NCBI RefSeq assembly: GCF_047149785.1
Contig: NZ_BAAGBE010000001.1
Coordinates: 3,348,001-3,412,000 of the forward strand
Source of the DNA: Nitrobacter sp047149785
GTDB lineage: Bacteria > Pseudomonadota > Alphaproteobacteria > Rhizobiales > Xanthobacteraceae
Length of the DNA stretch: 64,000 nt
Direction of reading: 5' to 3'
Under the pieces are notes generated by a model. It ran no database searches. It was not told the DNA's origin and saw only the letters and a program-made list of their open reading frames with translations. The position numbers and the translations under genes are program-made. Positions 10,578 to 20,437 of the stretch are shown piece after piece. Each line of letters opens with the position of its first letter. Position 1 is the stretch's first letter.

Positions 10578-10766
10578 TTTTGATCATTGATCTCAGGAAT
10601 CGCTGTTCCGGTCGCGGGAGGCCGACGCGGCCCGGCAAGGTCGAGACGGCTTTCTCTTTGAGATTCTCTCCAGAGACTTCGATCTCTCCGGAGACATCGC
10701 TCCGAAGGCCTCTTGCGGCGAGGCGCATCCGGGGCGATCATGCCGTCACTTTGACAGGAGGCGCCG

Positions 10767-11138
10767 ATGAGTTCGCCGTCGGACGAGGTTGATCCAAGCG
10801 AGAGCCGCGCGGCAGAGCGCAGTCTCGCCGCGCTTCCCGTGTCGGGTCGGGTGACATTCGACCGTCTCGAACTCAATCGCATCCTCAATCTTTACGGGCG
10901 TATGGTGGCCGACGGCGATTGGCGGGATTATACCATCGATTTTCTCAAGGATCGCGCGGTGTTCTCCATCTTTCGTCGCGCTTCCGAAGTCCCGATCTAC
11001 CGTATCGAGAAAGATCCGCGGCTGGCGCGCAAGCAGGGCGCCTATAGCGTGATTTCGGCCAGCGGCCTGGTGCTGCGTCGCGGCCACGAACTCGATCGCG
11101 TCCTGCTCGTTATCGACCGCAAGCTGGCGCTGGTCTGA
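10767..11138 (+). CDS. DUF2794 family protein
   Basis: A 123-aa cytosolic protein conserved across alphaproteobacteria, of unknown role. The DUF2794 core runs from FDRLELNRILNLYGRMVADG through WRDYTIDFLKDRAVFSIFRR and the YRIEKDP stretch. The ATG at 10767 is preceded by GACAGGAGGCGCC, a strong ribosome-binding site. The gene is monocistronic, with the RNA candidate antisense to its leader. Confidence 0.9.
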   Translation: MSSPSDEVDPSESRAAERSLAALPVSGRVTFDRLELNRILNLYGRMVADGDWRDYTIDFLKDRAVFSIFRRASEVPIYRIEKDPRLARKQGAYSVISASGLVLRRGHELDRVLLVIDRKLALV

Positions 11139-11327
11139 CGCGACCTCGGCCGGCAGTCGCTTCGACGCCGTGATGGGATCACGCGCCGGCTTTGTGAGAG
11201 CGTTTTCGAACGGCCGCTCCGCTGCCGTTCACGGAAAGTAAAGGCGGGATAAATCTCAAACCGGGGATGACAAGGCAGCGATATTTCCTGAGAATCATTC
11301 GCTCCAAACAGCGATGGGACGGGGCGG

Positions 11328-11975
11328 TTGGCGGTGGCTGGCGCGAGAAGATTTCTGGCCGAGGTCGCAATAGGGTGCGGCATGGCCGTGCTGGTCTTTG
11401 CCGACGCGCATGCCGGATGGTGGTCGCATGCGCCGGTTGACTTCGAGGAATGCGCCGCGGGCGCGGAAAAGAACGCGACCTCGCCCGAAGACAAGAATGC
11501 GCGGCTTACGGCATGTGAGGCCCGGTTCGCCGGCCGGCGCAAGCCCGGCGGCGGCTACACCTACTTTGATTTTATGCAGAACCGGCATTTCGATATCGCG
11601 GGACCGAACCCGACGGCGGCAGAGCAGAAATACATCGATGAGCAGTATGCCGCTTTTCTCAAGGACCAGCGGCGCAGCATCATCGCGGCGGCGTTTTTCC
11701 GGGAAAGACAGCAGGTCGGGCAGGCCAGGACGACGATCAAGACGACGATCAAGGCTGATGACGTGGCCGGCTCCGGCAATATCAACGTCAGGCCGACGAC
11801 AACGCCGAAAACGGTCAAGCGCGCAACCTTGCTCCCACGCCCGCGCCCGAAGATGATCCCTCACTGTGAGGAGCAACTTTTCTCGACCTGCAACTGGTCG
11901 CGAATTTCAAACGGCATGCGGAACCTCAAAAAGGCTCTGTTCGGCGCTTTTCTCAAGGATGAGCGGGGCTCATGA
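11328..11975 (+). CDS. Exported hypothetical protein
   Basis: About 215 aa with no recognised domain. The N-terminus has a hydrophobic export signal ending near DAHAG. The middle has a cysteine pair (FEECAAGAEK and TACEARF), the stretch YFDFMQNRHFDIAGPNPT, and a helical YIDEQYAAFLKDQRRSIIAAAFF. It continues as a Thr/Lys-rich linker and a basic C-terminus with two more cysteines. The frame begins at TTG (11328) and a GTG lies two codons on, so the start is uncertain. Similar secreted proteins are common in this bacterial group. Confidence 0.6.
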   Translation: MAVAGARRFLAEVAIGCGMAVLVFADAHAGWWSHAPVDFEECAAGAEKNATSPEDKNARLTACEARFAGRRKPGGGYTYFDFMQNRHFDIAGPNPTAAEQKYIDEQYAAFLKDQRRSIIAAAFFRERQQVGQARTTIKTTIKADDVAGSGNINVRPTTTPKTVKRATLLPRPRPKMIPHCEEQLFSTCNWSRISNGMRNLKKALFGAFLKDERGS

Positions 11976-11984
11976 TCTCCCAAA

Positions 11985-12130
11985 AGCCTGCCTCGGACTT
12001 GATCCGGGGCCGGGAATCGGTTTTCGGATCGGATCATGCTCAATCAAGATAAGGCGCGTGTTTTCGAGCCGGGCACGTCCTGACTTGACGATGGAACCGG
12101 TTCGCGTGAATCACGGAACACGCTTCTGAC
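11985..12130. repeat. Mosaic of dispersed repeat fragments
   Basis: Contains a piece of the family B element (GGTTTTCGGA..GATCATGCTC, about 12013-12035), then a family A-like stretch (GTTTTCGAGCC..ACCGGTTCGCGT..ACGCTTCTGA, about 12050-12128). It looks like repeats nested or eroded together downstream of the exported hypothetical protein. Confidence 0.55.
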
Positions 12131-12160
12131 GAAGCAAAAAGGCGCCAGTGGTCGCCTCGG

Positions 12161-12397
12161 TTACCGATAATGCCTTCGCTCGCGAAAAGCGGCGCGCGGA
12201 TTGATGCCGCAATAGGCGTAGGTGCCTGATGCCGTGGCCATGCACTGCCTGTAGGTGGAGAATTGGCAGTTTCCCGGATAACCCCACTCCCTGCCCTGCA
12301 GACAGTACCTATACTCGTGCGCCGAGGCCGGCGCGGCTGCCGCGGAAATCGTCAGCACGGAAGCTGCGGCTAGAAATGCACCGATCAGGTAACGCAT
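12161..12397 (-). CDS. DUF3551 family small secreted protein
   Basis: A 78-aa protein: signal peptide of about 26 residues (ending APASA), then a DUF3551 core with four cysteines, in YRYCLQGREWGYPGNCQF, RQCMATASG and AYCGINPRAAF. The spacing suggests two disulphides in the periplasm. DUF3551 proteins form many paralogues in Bradyrhizobium and relatives; their function is unknown. It lies convergently with the upstream exported hypothetical protein. Confidence 0.88.
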   Translation of the reverse strand: MRYLIGAFLAAASVLTISAAAAPASAHEYRYCLQGREWGYPGNCQFSTYRQCMATASGTYAYCGINPRAAFRERRHYR

Positions 12398-12515
12398 GTT
12401 GCTTCTCCGTGGAGTGATGAATCACGCTCCAACCAATAATGCCCGGCCCGCCGGATGGTTGCGGGAACCGAGCATCCTCGGAGTCATCAGAACATGCAAG
12501 CCGTCGGATATCGTA

Positions 12516-13583
12516 TTATTCGGCGCTGCTGACGAGCTTGATCCTCGGCGTCGCGGCCTCGATCAGTTCGTGATAGGCATCGAGGTAGTCCAGCGCCATG
12601 CGCCGCGCCGTGAAACGCGCCTCGAACTCTTCCCGGATCGCCACGCGATCGAGCGACGCCAAGCGGCTGACGGCGGCGACGGCGCTGATCTCGTCCTCGA
12701 CGATAAAGCCGGTCCGGCCGTCCTCGACGATCTCGGCAACGGAGCCGTGATTATAGGCGATGACGGGCGTTCCACACGCCATGGCCTCGATCATCACGAG
12801 GCCGAACGGCTCGGGCCAGTTGATCGGCAGCAGCAGGCCGATCGCTCCGCTGAGGAAATCCGGTTTCTCGCGATCGCTGATCTCGCCGATGTAGTCGACC
12901 AGCGGATGGCTCATCATCGGGCGGATGCATTCATCGAAATAATCCTGATCCGCGCGATCGACCTTGGCGGCGATCCTGAGCGGGATGCCGCATTGAATGG
13001 CGATCCTGATCGCCCGGTCGACGCCTTTTTCCGGAGCGATGCGGCCAAGCACGGCAAGATAACCCGGCGTGATCGGTTGCGGCGTCAGCAGGTCTTTCGG
13101 CAGCCCGTGATAGATCGTGCGCAGCCATCGGGCCTGCGGGACCGGGCGGCGTTGCGCGTTCGAGATGGAAATCACCGGAATTGATGAAAATGCGTTGAAT
13201 ACCGGCTGATGCTCCGGAAGGTCGAGCCGCCCGTGGAGGGTCGTGAGGAACGGCGTCGGTTGCCGCGAGAACAGGGAGAAGGGGTAATAGTCGAGATGGA
13301 AATGGAGAAAGTCGAATTCTTCATTGTCGCATTTCCGGCGGACCCGCTCCAGCATCACCATGTGCAAGGCGTTCGGGTCCCGCACCGCGCCATCGAGCCG
13401 CAAAGCTTTCGGCCATGTCGCATCGAGCCGGGCGGAGGTATGGGAATCGCCGCTGGCGAAAAGCGTCACGTCGTGGCCCAGGGAGACGAGCTCCTCGGTC
13501 AACCAGTGAACCACGCGTTCGGTGCCGCCATACAGTTTCGGCGGGACAGCCTCCGTCAACGGAGCAACCTGCGCAATGCGCAT
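12516..13583 (-). CDS. Family 4 glycosyltransferase
   Basis: A 355-aa retaining glycosyltransferase with two Rossmann-like halves. The N-terminal half starts RIAQVAPLTEAVPPKLYGGT, the usual glycine-rich acceptor loop. The C-terminal half has YLAVLGRIAPEKGVDRAI and the nucleotide-sugar signature EPFGLVMIEAMACGTPVIAY. The substrate cannot be read from sequence; sucrose, trehalose or exopolysaccharide synthesis are all possible. ATG at 13583 is preceded by AGGAGG. It is divergent from an ABC exporter, and a stress-sigma-type promoter sits about 60-80 bp upstream. Confidence 0.9.
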   Translation of the reverse strand: MRIAQVAPLTEAVPPKLYGGTERVVHWLTEELVSLGHDVTLFASGDSHTSARLDATWPKALRLDGAVRDPNALHMVMLERVRRKCDNEEFDFLHFHLDYYPFSLFSRQPTPFLTTLHGRLDLPEHQPVFNAFSSIPVISISNAQRRPVPQARWLRTIYHGLPKDLLTPQPITPGYLAVLGRIAPEKGVDRAIRIAIQCGIPLRIAAKVDRADQDYFDECIRPMMSHPLVDYIGEISDREKPDFLSGAIGLLLPINWPEPFGLVMIEAMACGTPVIAYNHGSVAEIVEDGRTGFIVEDEISAVAAVSRLASLDRVAIREEFEARFTARRMALDYLDAYHELIEAATPRIKLVSSAE

Positions 13584-13640
13584 CTAATCGCCTCCTATCA
13601 CATTTACGTTTCATGAGATCTAAAATCATGGGATTCGAGG

Positions 13641-13665
13641 AACGCTCTTGCGTCGGCGCAGTTCC
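13641..13665 (-). promoter_or_regulatory. EcfG-type (general stress) promoter for the glycosyltransferase gene
   Basis: On the minus strand: GGAAC at 13665-13661 and CGTT at 13644-13641, separated by 16 bp. This matches the alphaproteobacterial EcfG consensus GGAAC-N16/17-CGTT. Predicted transcription start is about 13634, some 50 nt before the glycosyltransferase ATG. The site is nearly self-complementary: on the plus strand GGAAC (13639-13643) and AGTT (13660-13663), also 16 bp apart, could weakly serve the divergent ABC transporter gene. Confidence 0.65.
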
Positions 13666-13847
13666 CCACATTCTTCCACATTGTCGTCTTGCTGATGCCA
13701 TCACAGCCTTCCAGATAGGTTAGGCGGTCATTGCAACGAAGTTTCTGCGCATTGACGGCTTTTCTGAGGGTCTTGTGCGGCGACGGCCGAACCGGCTCTC
13801 GCGAAGACTTCAACAATCCGGCAACCTCAAAGCGCCTCGGTGGGAAC

Positions 13848-15611
<1,764 letters not shown>

Positions 15612-15681
15612 AACGCCGGCCGGGGTTGGGCGTCGGTGTCGGCGGGGGCCGCACGATGATAAGGGGTCCGGGGGGAGTCAG

Positions 15682-17889
15682 ATGATGGCAGGCAAGGCGA
15701 CGGCTCAAATCACGATCATGCCGTCATCCGATGGTCTCGTGTCGGAATCGCCGTTCTATATTCCGATGACCGGGCCCTCGGCCCGCCCTCGGCGAACGTT
15801 GAAACACGACGATACCTTTGTCGTGCTGGACAGCCACGGCGATATCGGAGCTTCCGCCGGAGGACCCGACGGGTTGTTCAATACCGATACGCGCTATCTT
15901 GCCAGGCTCGAGCTGGTTCTCAACGACATGCAGCCGCTGCTGCTCGGCTCCAACCTGCGCAACGACAATTCCGGCCTGACGGTCGATCTGACCAACCCGG
16001 ATATCTATGATGGCGACCGCATCGTATTCCGCAAGGACGCCATCCATATCGTGCGCACGATCTTCCTCTGGCGCGGGACCGCGTATCAGAGGATCGGCAT
16101 TCAGAACCACGGCGAGCAGACCGCGAGCTTCGATCTTTCCCTGCTGTTTGACAACGATTTCGCGGATCTGTTCGAGGTGCGTGGCGAGCGGCGGGCCCGC
16201 CGCGGCGTCGGCGCCGGCGAACTGTCCGATTCTTCAACCGTCGTGCTGTCCTATATCGGCCTCGACGACGTCGTCCGAACCTCGCGCCTGCATTTCGAGC
16301 CGCGCCCGACGCGCCTGTCCGTCAACAGCGCGATCTATCACTTCGATCTGCCGCCGCAGCGGACAACCGCGATATTTTTCACCGTGTCCTGCAACAAGCC
16401 GGCGACGGAGATGCCCGCCCCGTTCTATCGGGGACTGCTGGCGCATCGCCGCGAAATGCGGCGCGCCTGGTCTGGCGCCACGAACATCGAGACCTCGAAC
16501 AACATCTTCAACGAGGTGTTGTGCCAGTCGATGGCCGATCTGAATATCCTGATGACGCAGACGCCAAACGGCCGCTACCCCTACGCCGGAATCCCCTGGT
16601 ACTCGACGACGTTCGGGCGGGATGGGCTGATAACCGCGTTGCAGATGTTGTGGATCGATCCCGGCATCGCGCGCGGCGTTCTCAGGAGGCTCGCTGCGTT
16701 TCAGGCTCAGGTCATTGATCCCGCCGCGGATGCCGAGCCCGGAAAGATTCTTCACGAGATGCGCGGCGGCGAAATGGCCGCGTTGGGCGAGGTGCCGTTC
16801 GCGCGATACTACGGCAGCGTCGATTCGACGCCGCTGTTCGTGCTGCTGGCGGGGCTTTACGTCGAACGCACCGGCGACGAGTCGATCCTGAAAGAACTGT
16901 GGCCGGCGATCGAGGCCGCGCTGGGCTGGATCGACGGCCCGGGCGATCCGGACGGCGACGGCTTCGTCGAGTATCTGCGCGCGTCCGAGCAGGGGCTCGC
17001 CAATCAGGGCTGGAAGGATTCATTTGACGCGATCTTCCATGCCGACGGCACGCTCGCGGAAGGCGAGATCGCGCTAGCCGAAGTGCAGGGTTACGTCTTT
17101 GCCGCCAAGCGATCGGCGGCAGGGTGCGCGCGCGCGCTCGGCCTGACCGACCGCGCCGGCGAACTGGAACGCGCCGCTGAACGCCTGGCCTCCCGGTTCG
17201 AGGAAGCGTTCTGGCTGCCGGATCTGCGCACCTACGCGCTGGCGCTTGATGGAAAGAAGCGGCCCTGCAAGGTGCGAACCTCGAACGCGGGACAGTTGCT
17301 GTTCACGGGACTGGTCCGCGAGGAGCGGGCACGCATGGTCGCTGCCGATCTGATGCGGCCGTCGTTCTTCACCGGATGGGGAATTCGCACGGTTGCCAGT
17401 GGGGAAGCGCGCTACAATCCGATGTCGTATCACAACGGCTCGATCTGGCCGCACGACAACGCGTTGATCGCGCTCGGCCTGGCGCGATACGGCCTCAAGC
17501 ATTCGGTCGAACACGTCTTCAAGGGACTGTTCGATGCGGCCACATACATGGATTTGCGGCGGCTGCCGGAACTGTTCTGCGGTTTCCGGCGCGAGCCGCG
17601 GCGCGGACCTACGCTTTATCCCGTCGCCTGCTCGCCGCAGGCATGGGCGAGCGCCACGCCCTTCACGCTGCTGGAAGCGGCGCTGGGCCTGGAGTTCGAT
17701 GCTGCGAGGAACGAGATCAGGCTACGCAACCCGCGGCTTCCCGCGTTCCTCAACGAGGTGATCCTGCGCGGGCTGTGCCTCGGTGAATCAAGCGTCGATC
17801 TGCGCCTGCGCCGTCATGACGAGGATGTCTCGCTCGAGGTGTTGCGGACGCGAGGTCACATTCAGGTCTCGATCGTGCTAACGCGCTAA
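15682..17889 (+). CDS. Amylo-alpha-1,6-glucosidase / glycogen debranching-type enzyme
   Basis: A 735-aa two-domain protein. The N-terminal beta-rich domain (GDE_N_bis type) runs about residues 35-235 and begins TLKHDDTFVVLDSHGDI..GLFNTDTRYLARLEL. The C-terminal (alpha/alpha)6 glucosidase toroid (about 260-725) has WYSTTFGRDGLITALQMLW, EILHEMRGGEMAALGEVPF-like sequence and NPMSYHNGSIWPHDNALI. Such enzymes hydrolyse alpha-1,6 branches or related glucans in the cytosol; exact specificity is unknown. It follows the ABC exporter by 70 bp on the same strand, probably in one transcript. Confidence 0.9.
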   Translation: MMAGKATAQITIMPSSDGLVSESPFYIPMTGPSARPRRTLKHDDTFVVLDSHGDIGASAGGPDGLFNTDTRYLARLELVLNDMQPLLLGSNLRNDNSGLTVDLTNPDIYDGDRIVFRKDAIHIVRTIFLWRGTAYQRIGIQNHGEQTASFDLSLLFDNDFADLFEVRGERRARRGVGAGELSDSSTVVLSYIGLDDVVRTSRLHFEPRPTRLSVNSAIYHFDLPPQRTTAIFFTVSCNKPATEMPAPFYRGLLAHRREMRRAWSGATNIETSNNIFNEVLCQSMADLNILMTQTPNGRYPYAGIPWYSTTFGRDGLITALQMLWIDPGIARGVLRRLAAFQAQVIDPAADAEPGKILHEMRGGEMAALGEVPFARYYGSVDSTPLFVLLAGLYVERTGDESILKELWPAIEAALGWIDGPGDPDGDGFVEYLRASEQGLANQGWKDSFDAIFHADGTLAEGEIALAEVQGYVFAAKRSAAGCARALGLTDRAGELERAAERLASRFEEAFWLPDLRTYALALDGKKRPCKVRTSNAGQLLFTGLVREERARMVAADLMRPSFFTGWGIRTVASGEARYNPMSYHNGSIWPHDNALIALGLARYGLKHSVEHVFKGLFDAATYMDLRRLPELFCGFRREPRRGPTLYPVACSPQAWASATPFTLLEAALGLEFDAARNEIRLRNPRLPAFLNEVILRGLCLGESSVDLRLRRHDEDVSLEVLRTRGHIQVSIVLTR

Positions 17890-17940
17890 GCCGCTTTCGC
17901 GCTCCACGATGCAATTGGATCAATTGGGCAGCGAGGATTC

Positions 17941-18450
17941 ATGTCTCGAAAAGGCTCGATCAATGCCGGTCTTCTCGTAGCCGCCCTGGTTTTCGCCGCC
18001 ACGCGCGCGATGGCCGACGACGCGGGTCAGCCGCAAAAAAATCCCGACCCGGCCAATCCGCCGGCGGCTGCAAAGCCTTCGGACAAGGCGACCACTCCGC
18101 CGCCATCGATCACCGTGATTCGCCCCGCCGACGCGCATGGCGTGTTGGGACGCGAGGTGCGGAGCACGAGCGGTCAGAACATGGGACGGATCGTCGACGT
18201 GATCGTGGACCGGACCAGTGCGCCTCGCGCCGCCGTGATCGATTTTGGCGGCTTCCTCGGGGTCGGCAGCCGGAAGATCGCGGTCGACTGGAATGCGCTC
18301 CGGTTTGGCAAGGTGAAGGGCTCGAGCGACAGCATCAGCCTCGAACTGACTCAGGACCAGGTGAAGGCGGCGCCGGAATACAAGGAAGGTGCGCCGGTCG
18401 TGGTGCTGGGCGCGTCGGGAGCGCTGCAGCCCCTCAATGTGGGCCCGTGA
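17941..18450 (+). CDS. Exported PRC-barrel domain protein
   Basis: A 169-aa protein with a signal peptide (cleavage after ARAMA, about residue 25) and a Pro/Ala-rich spacer. A PRC-barrel domain spans about 60-130: GVLGREVRSTSGQNMGRIVD, the VIDFGGFLGVGSRKIAVDW stretch, then LTQDQVKAAPEY. PRC barrels are beta-barrel adaptor modules found from RimM to photosynthetic reaction centres; exported versions are frequent in rhizobia and of unknown role. It lies 51 bp after the glucosidase gene. Confidence 0.85.
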   Translation: MSRKGSINAGLLVAALVFAATRAMADDAGQPQKNPDPANPPAAAKPSDKATTPPPSITVIRPADAHGVLGREVRSTSGQNMGRIVDVIVDRTSAPRAAVIDFGGFLGVGSRKIAVDWNALRFGKVKGSSDSISLELTQDQVKAAPEYKEGAPVVVLGASGALQPLNVGP

Positions 18451-18483
18451 TCAAGGGGAGGACCTCCGATCTGCTTTGCGCGA

Positions 18484-19794
18484 TTGGCCCGACGATCATC
18501 CGATCCGGATAGCGCGCGCCAGCGGCGGGCGGGCGTGGGCGATGTGAAACTGCCGCCCGCGGCCGGCGGGCGGGACCCCCATCCGTCGACGCAAAGCCAG
18601 CGCGGTCTCGACTGGTTCATCTTCTTTCTCGCCGACGTGCAAACCGGATTCGGCCCCTTCGTCGCGGTCTATCTCACCACGCAGAAGTGGACACAATCCG
18701 AGATCGGGTTGATCCTGTCGATCGGCGGTATCATCGGTCTGATCGGTCAGATGCCGGGGGGCGCCATTGTCGATGCGGCGCGCTCGGAGCGGCTGGTCGC
18801 GGGGCTCGCCGTCGCCACGATCGGCGGCAGCGCGCTGGCCTATGCGGCCTGGCCGATCTTTCCGGTCGTTGCGTTGGCTGCGATCCTGCACGCCGCGGCG
18901 AGTTGCGTGCTCGGGCCTGTGATCGCCGCGATCAGCCTCGGTCTTGTCGGACCACATGCGATCGGCGAGAGACTCGGGCGCAATGCGCGCTTCGCATCGC
19001 TCGGCAACGGCGTGGCGGCGGGCGTGATGGGCGCCGTCGGATACCTGCTGTCGAGTCGCGCCGTGTTCGTGGTGAGCTTCGCGTTCGCGTTCGCGACGCT
19101 GCTGTCGCTGGCGCGAATCCGCGACCGGGAGATCGATCCCGAACAGGCCCATGGGGCGCTTGCGCGCGCCAAGCCGGATCCCGATGCGACCAGCGTCCTC
19201 CATCTTCTGCATCGGCGGCCGCTGGTCGTTTTTGCCTGTACGGTTTTCCTGCTTCAGCTCGCCAATGCGGCGATGCTGCCATTGATGGCGGGCATCGTCA
19301 CCGAACGTTCGAGCGCGGGCGCGCCGGCTTTGATCGCGATCTGCATCATCGTCCCCCAGGCGATCGTCGCCTTGATGTCGCCTTCGGTCGGCCGCAAGGC
19401 GCAAGCATGGGGACGCCGTCCGCTGCTCATGGTCGCTTTCGCCGCGCTGGCCGTTCGGGGAGCGTTGTTCGCGACAGTCCACGATCCGTCGCTGCTGGTC
19501 GCCGTGCAGGTGCTGGACGGCGTCACGGCCGCGGTCTTCGGCGTCATGACGCCGCTCATTGTCGCAGACGTCGCTTTCGGCTCCGGTCATTTCAACCTCG
19601 CGCAGGGCGTCATCGGTACCGCGGCCGGAATAGGCGCCTCGCTCAGCACCTTGATTACCGGCTATGCGAGCGATCATTTCGGGCACGGCATCGCGTTCAT
19701 GGAACTGGCCGCCGCCGCGCTGTTGGGGCTGCTCGTGGTCTGGCTTCTCATGCCGGAAACCCGCCTCGCGAAGGGATCGGAACGAGGGTCGTAA
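18484..19794 (+). CDS. Major facilitator superfamily transporter
   Basis: A 436-aa membrane protein with about 12 hydrophobic segments. The loop after TM2 is LIGQMPGGAIVDAARSERLV, an MFS motif-A variant, and a second copy follows TM8 (SPSVGRKAQAWGRRPLLM). The first 40 residues are hydrophilic and poorly supported; a GTG at 18544 (VKLPPAAGG) is another start. The substrate is not evident. It follows the PRC-barrel gene by 33 bp and may close the cluster. Confidence 0.85.
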   Translation: MARRSSDPDSARQRRAGVGDVKLPPAAGGRDPHPSTQSQRGLDWFIFFLADVQTGFGPFVAVYLTTQKWTQSEIGLILSIGGIIGLIGQMPGGAIVDAARSERLVAGLAVATIGGSALAYAAWPIFPVVALAAILHAAASCVLGPVIAAISLGLVGPHAIGERLGRNARFASLGNGVAAGVMGAVGYLLSSRAVFVVSFAFAFATLLSLARIRDREIDPEQAHGALARAKPDPDATSVLHLLHRRPLVVFACTVFLLQLANAAMLPLMAGIVTERSSAGAPALIAICIIVPQAIVALMSPSVGRKAQAWGRRPLLMVAFAALAVRGALFATVHDPSLLVAVQVLDGVTAAVFGVMTPLIVADVAFGSGHFNLAQGVIGTAAGIGASLSTLITGYASDHFGHGIAFMELAAAALLGLLVVWLLMPETRLAKGSERGS

Positions 19795-19808
19795 GCTGAG
19801 CGGCCCCA

Positions 19809-19944
19809 TAGAGCTTTTTCAAGCGAAACATGTGCTCGGGCGGCCTCGACCCGAGGACGGACACCGGTTCGCGTAAAGAAAACGCGTCAAATCAAAACAG
19901 TGGGGAGCCTGCTTCTGATTTCATCAGAGGCGGGTTAAGGCTCT
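19809..19944 (+). repeat. Family A repeat, copy with internal insertion
   Basis: Begins AGAGCTTTTTCAAGCGAA, has ACCGGTTCGCGTAAAGAAAA then CGCGTCAAATC in the middle, and ends GCTTCTGATTTCATCAGAGG..GGCTCT. Compared with the copies at 43044 and 50163 it carries about 28 extra bases (CATGTGCTCGGGCGGCCTCG and on) after the first arm. It lies between convergent genes, overlapping the stop of the 52-residue gene by two bases. Confidence 0.75.
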
Positions 19945-20101
19945 AATGGCTCCAGGGTTCTGAGTTGCGTTTCTCGATCTCCGCGATCCGTGCCTCGTAT
20001 TCTTCGGCGAGCTTGAGCAGGCGCTTTTCGGTGAACGGATCGGTCCCCTTTGCGAGACGGCGGCAGCGCTCTGCCTGTTGCCTTAGGAATTCGATATCCA
20101 T
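19943..20101 (-). CDS. Small conserved helical protein
   Basis: A 52-aa protein starting MDIEFLRQQAERCRRLAKGT and ending in family A repeat sequence (RNSEPWSH). It is strongly charged and probably one long amphipathic helix pair. Short proteins beginning with this RQQAERCRRLAKG pattern are common in Bradyrhizobium relatives, with unknown function. The frame is open far upstream, but that region is antisense to the flavoprotein gene and is not coding. A weaker stress-type promoter match lies about 110 bp upstream. Confidence 0.65.
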   Translation of the reverse strand: MDIEFLRQQAERCRRLAKGTDPFTEKRLLKLAEEYEARIAEIEKRNSEPWSH

Positions 20102-20437
20102 GATGCCATCGAATCTCGTGATTCCTGGAATCAGTCCGCTTTCAATGCCCGCCATCGAAGCCACCGGTGACCTGAATAAAAAAGAAAAGCTATGATCCAC
20201 CAAATCAAAGCAAGTGCTTGGTAACCCACGCCGAGGTCTTGCGTTCCCGGTTATGCACAAGAGTTGCGGTGACCTGAGGAAAAGCAGCGCGTCCAAACGC
20301 CGCGGATGTCGTGTAGTATCGGAGAGACTCAGGGCCTGGAAACCGTCTCTGGGCGGCGGCGCCCGGACTTGGCGGCGGTCGTCGTCCTGCCGGCCCTCAG
20401 CGTATTCGCCGGTCGCGCCCCGTTTCAGCGAGGATCC
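20102..20437. other. Intergenic spacer between divergent genes, no gene seen
   Basis: 336 bp between the 52-residue gene and the flavoprotein gene. I see no RNA gene or strong hairpin. The only signal is a minus-strand GGAAC (20247-20243) with GGTT (20226-20223) 16 bp away, an imperfect EcfG-like match. The region 20306-20437 is an in-frame but unconvincing extension of the flavoprotein gene. Confidence 0.5.

Noticed and set aside
17905..17925. A FixK/FNR-like box before the PRC-barrel gene
   Set aside because: The sequence AATTGGATCAATTGG is palindromic in part but lacks the TTGAT-N4-ATCAA arrangement.
20223..20247. A third stress-sigma promoter, upstream of the 52-residue gene
   Set aside because: GGAAC-N16-GGTT matches only the core of the -10 element and is 110 bp from the start codon; kept only as a remark on the spacer.
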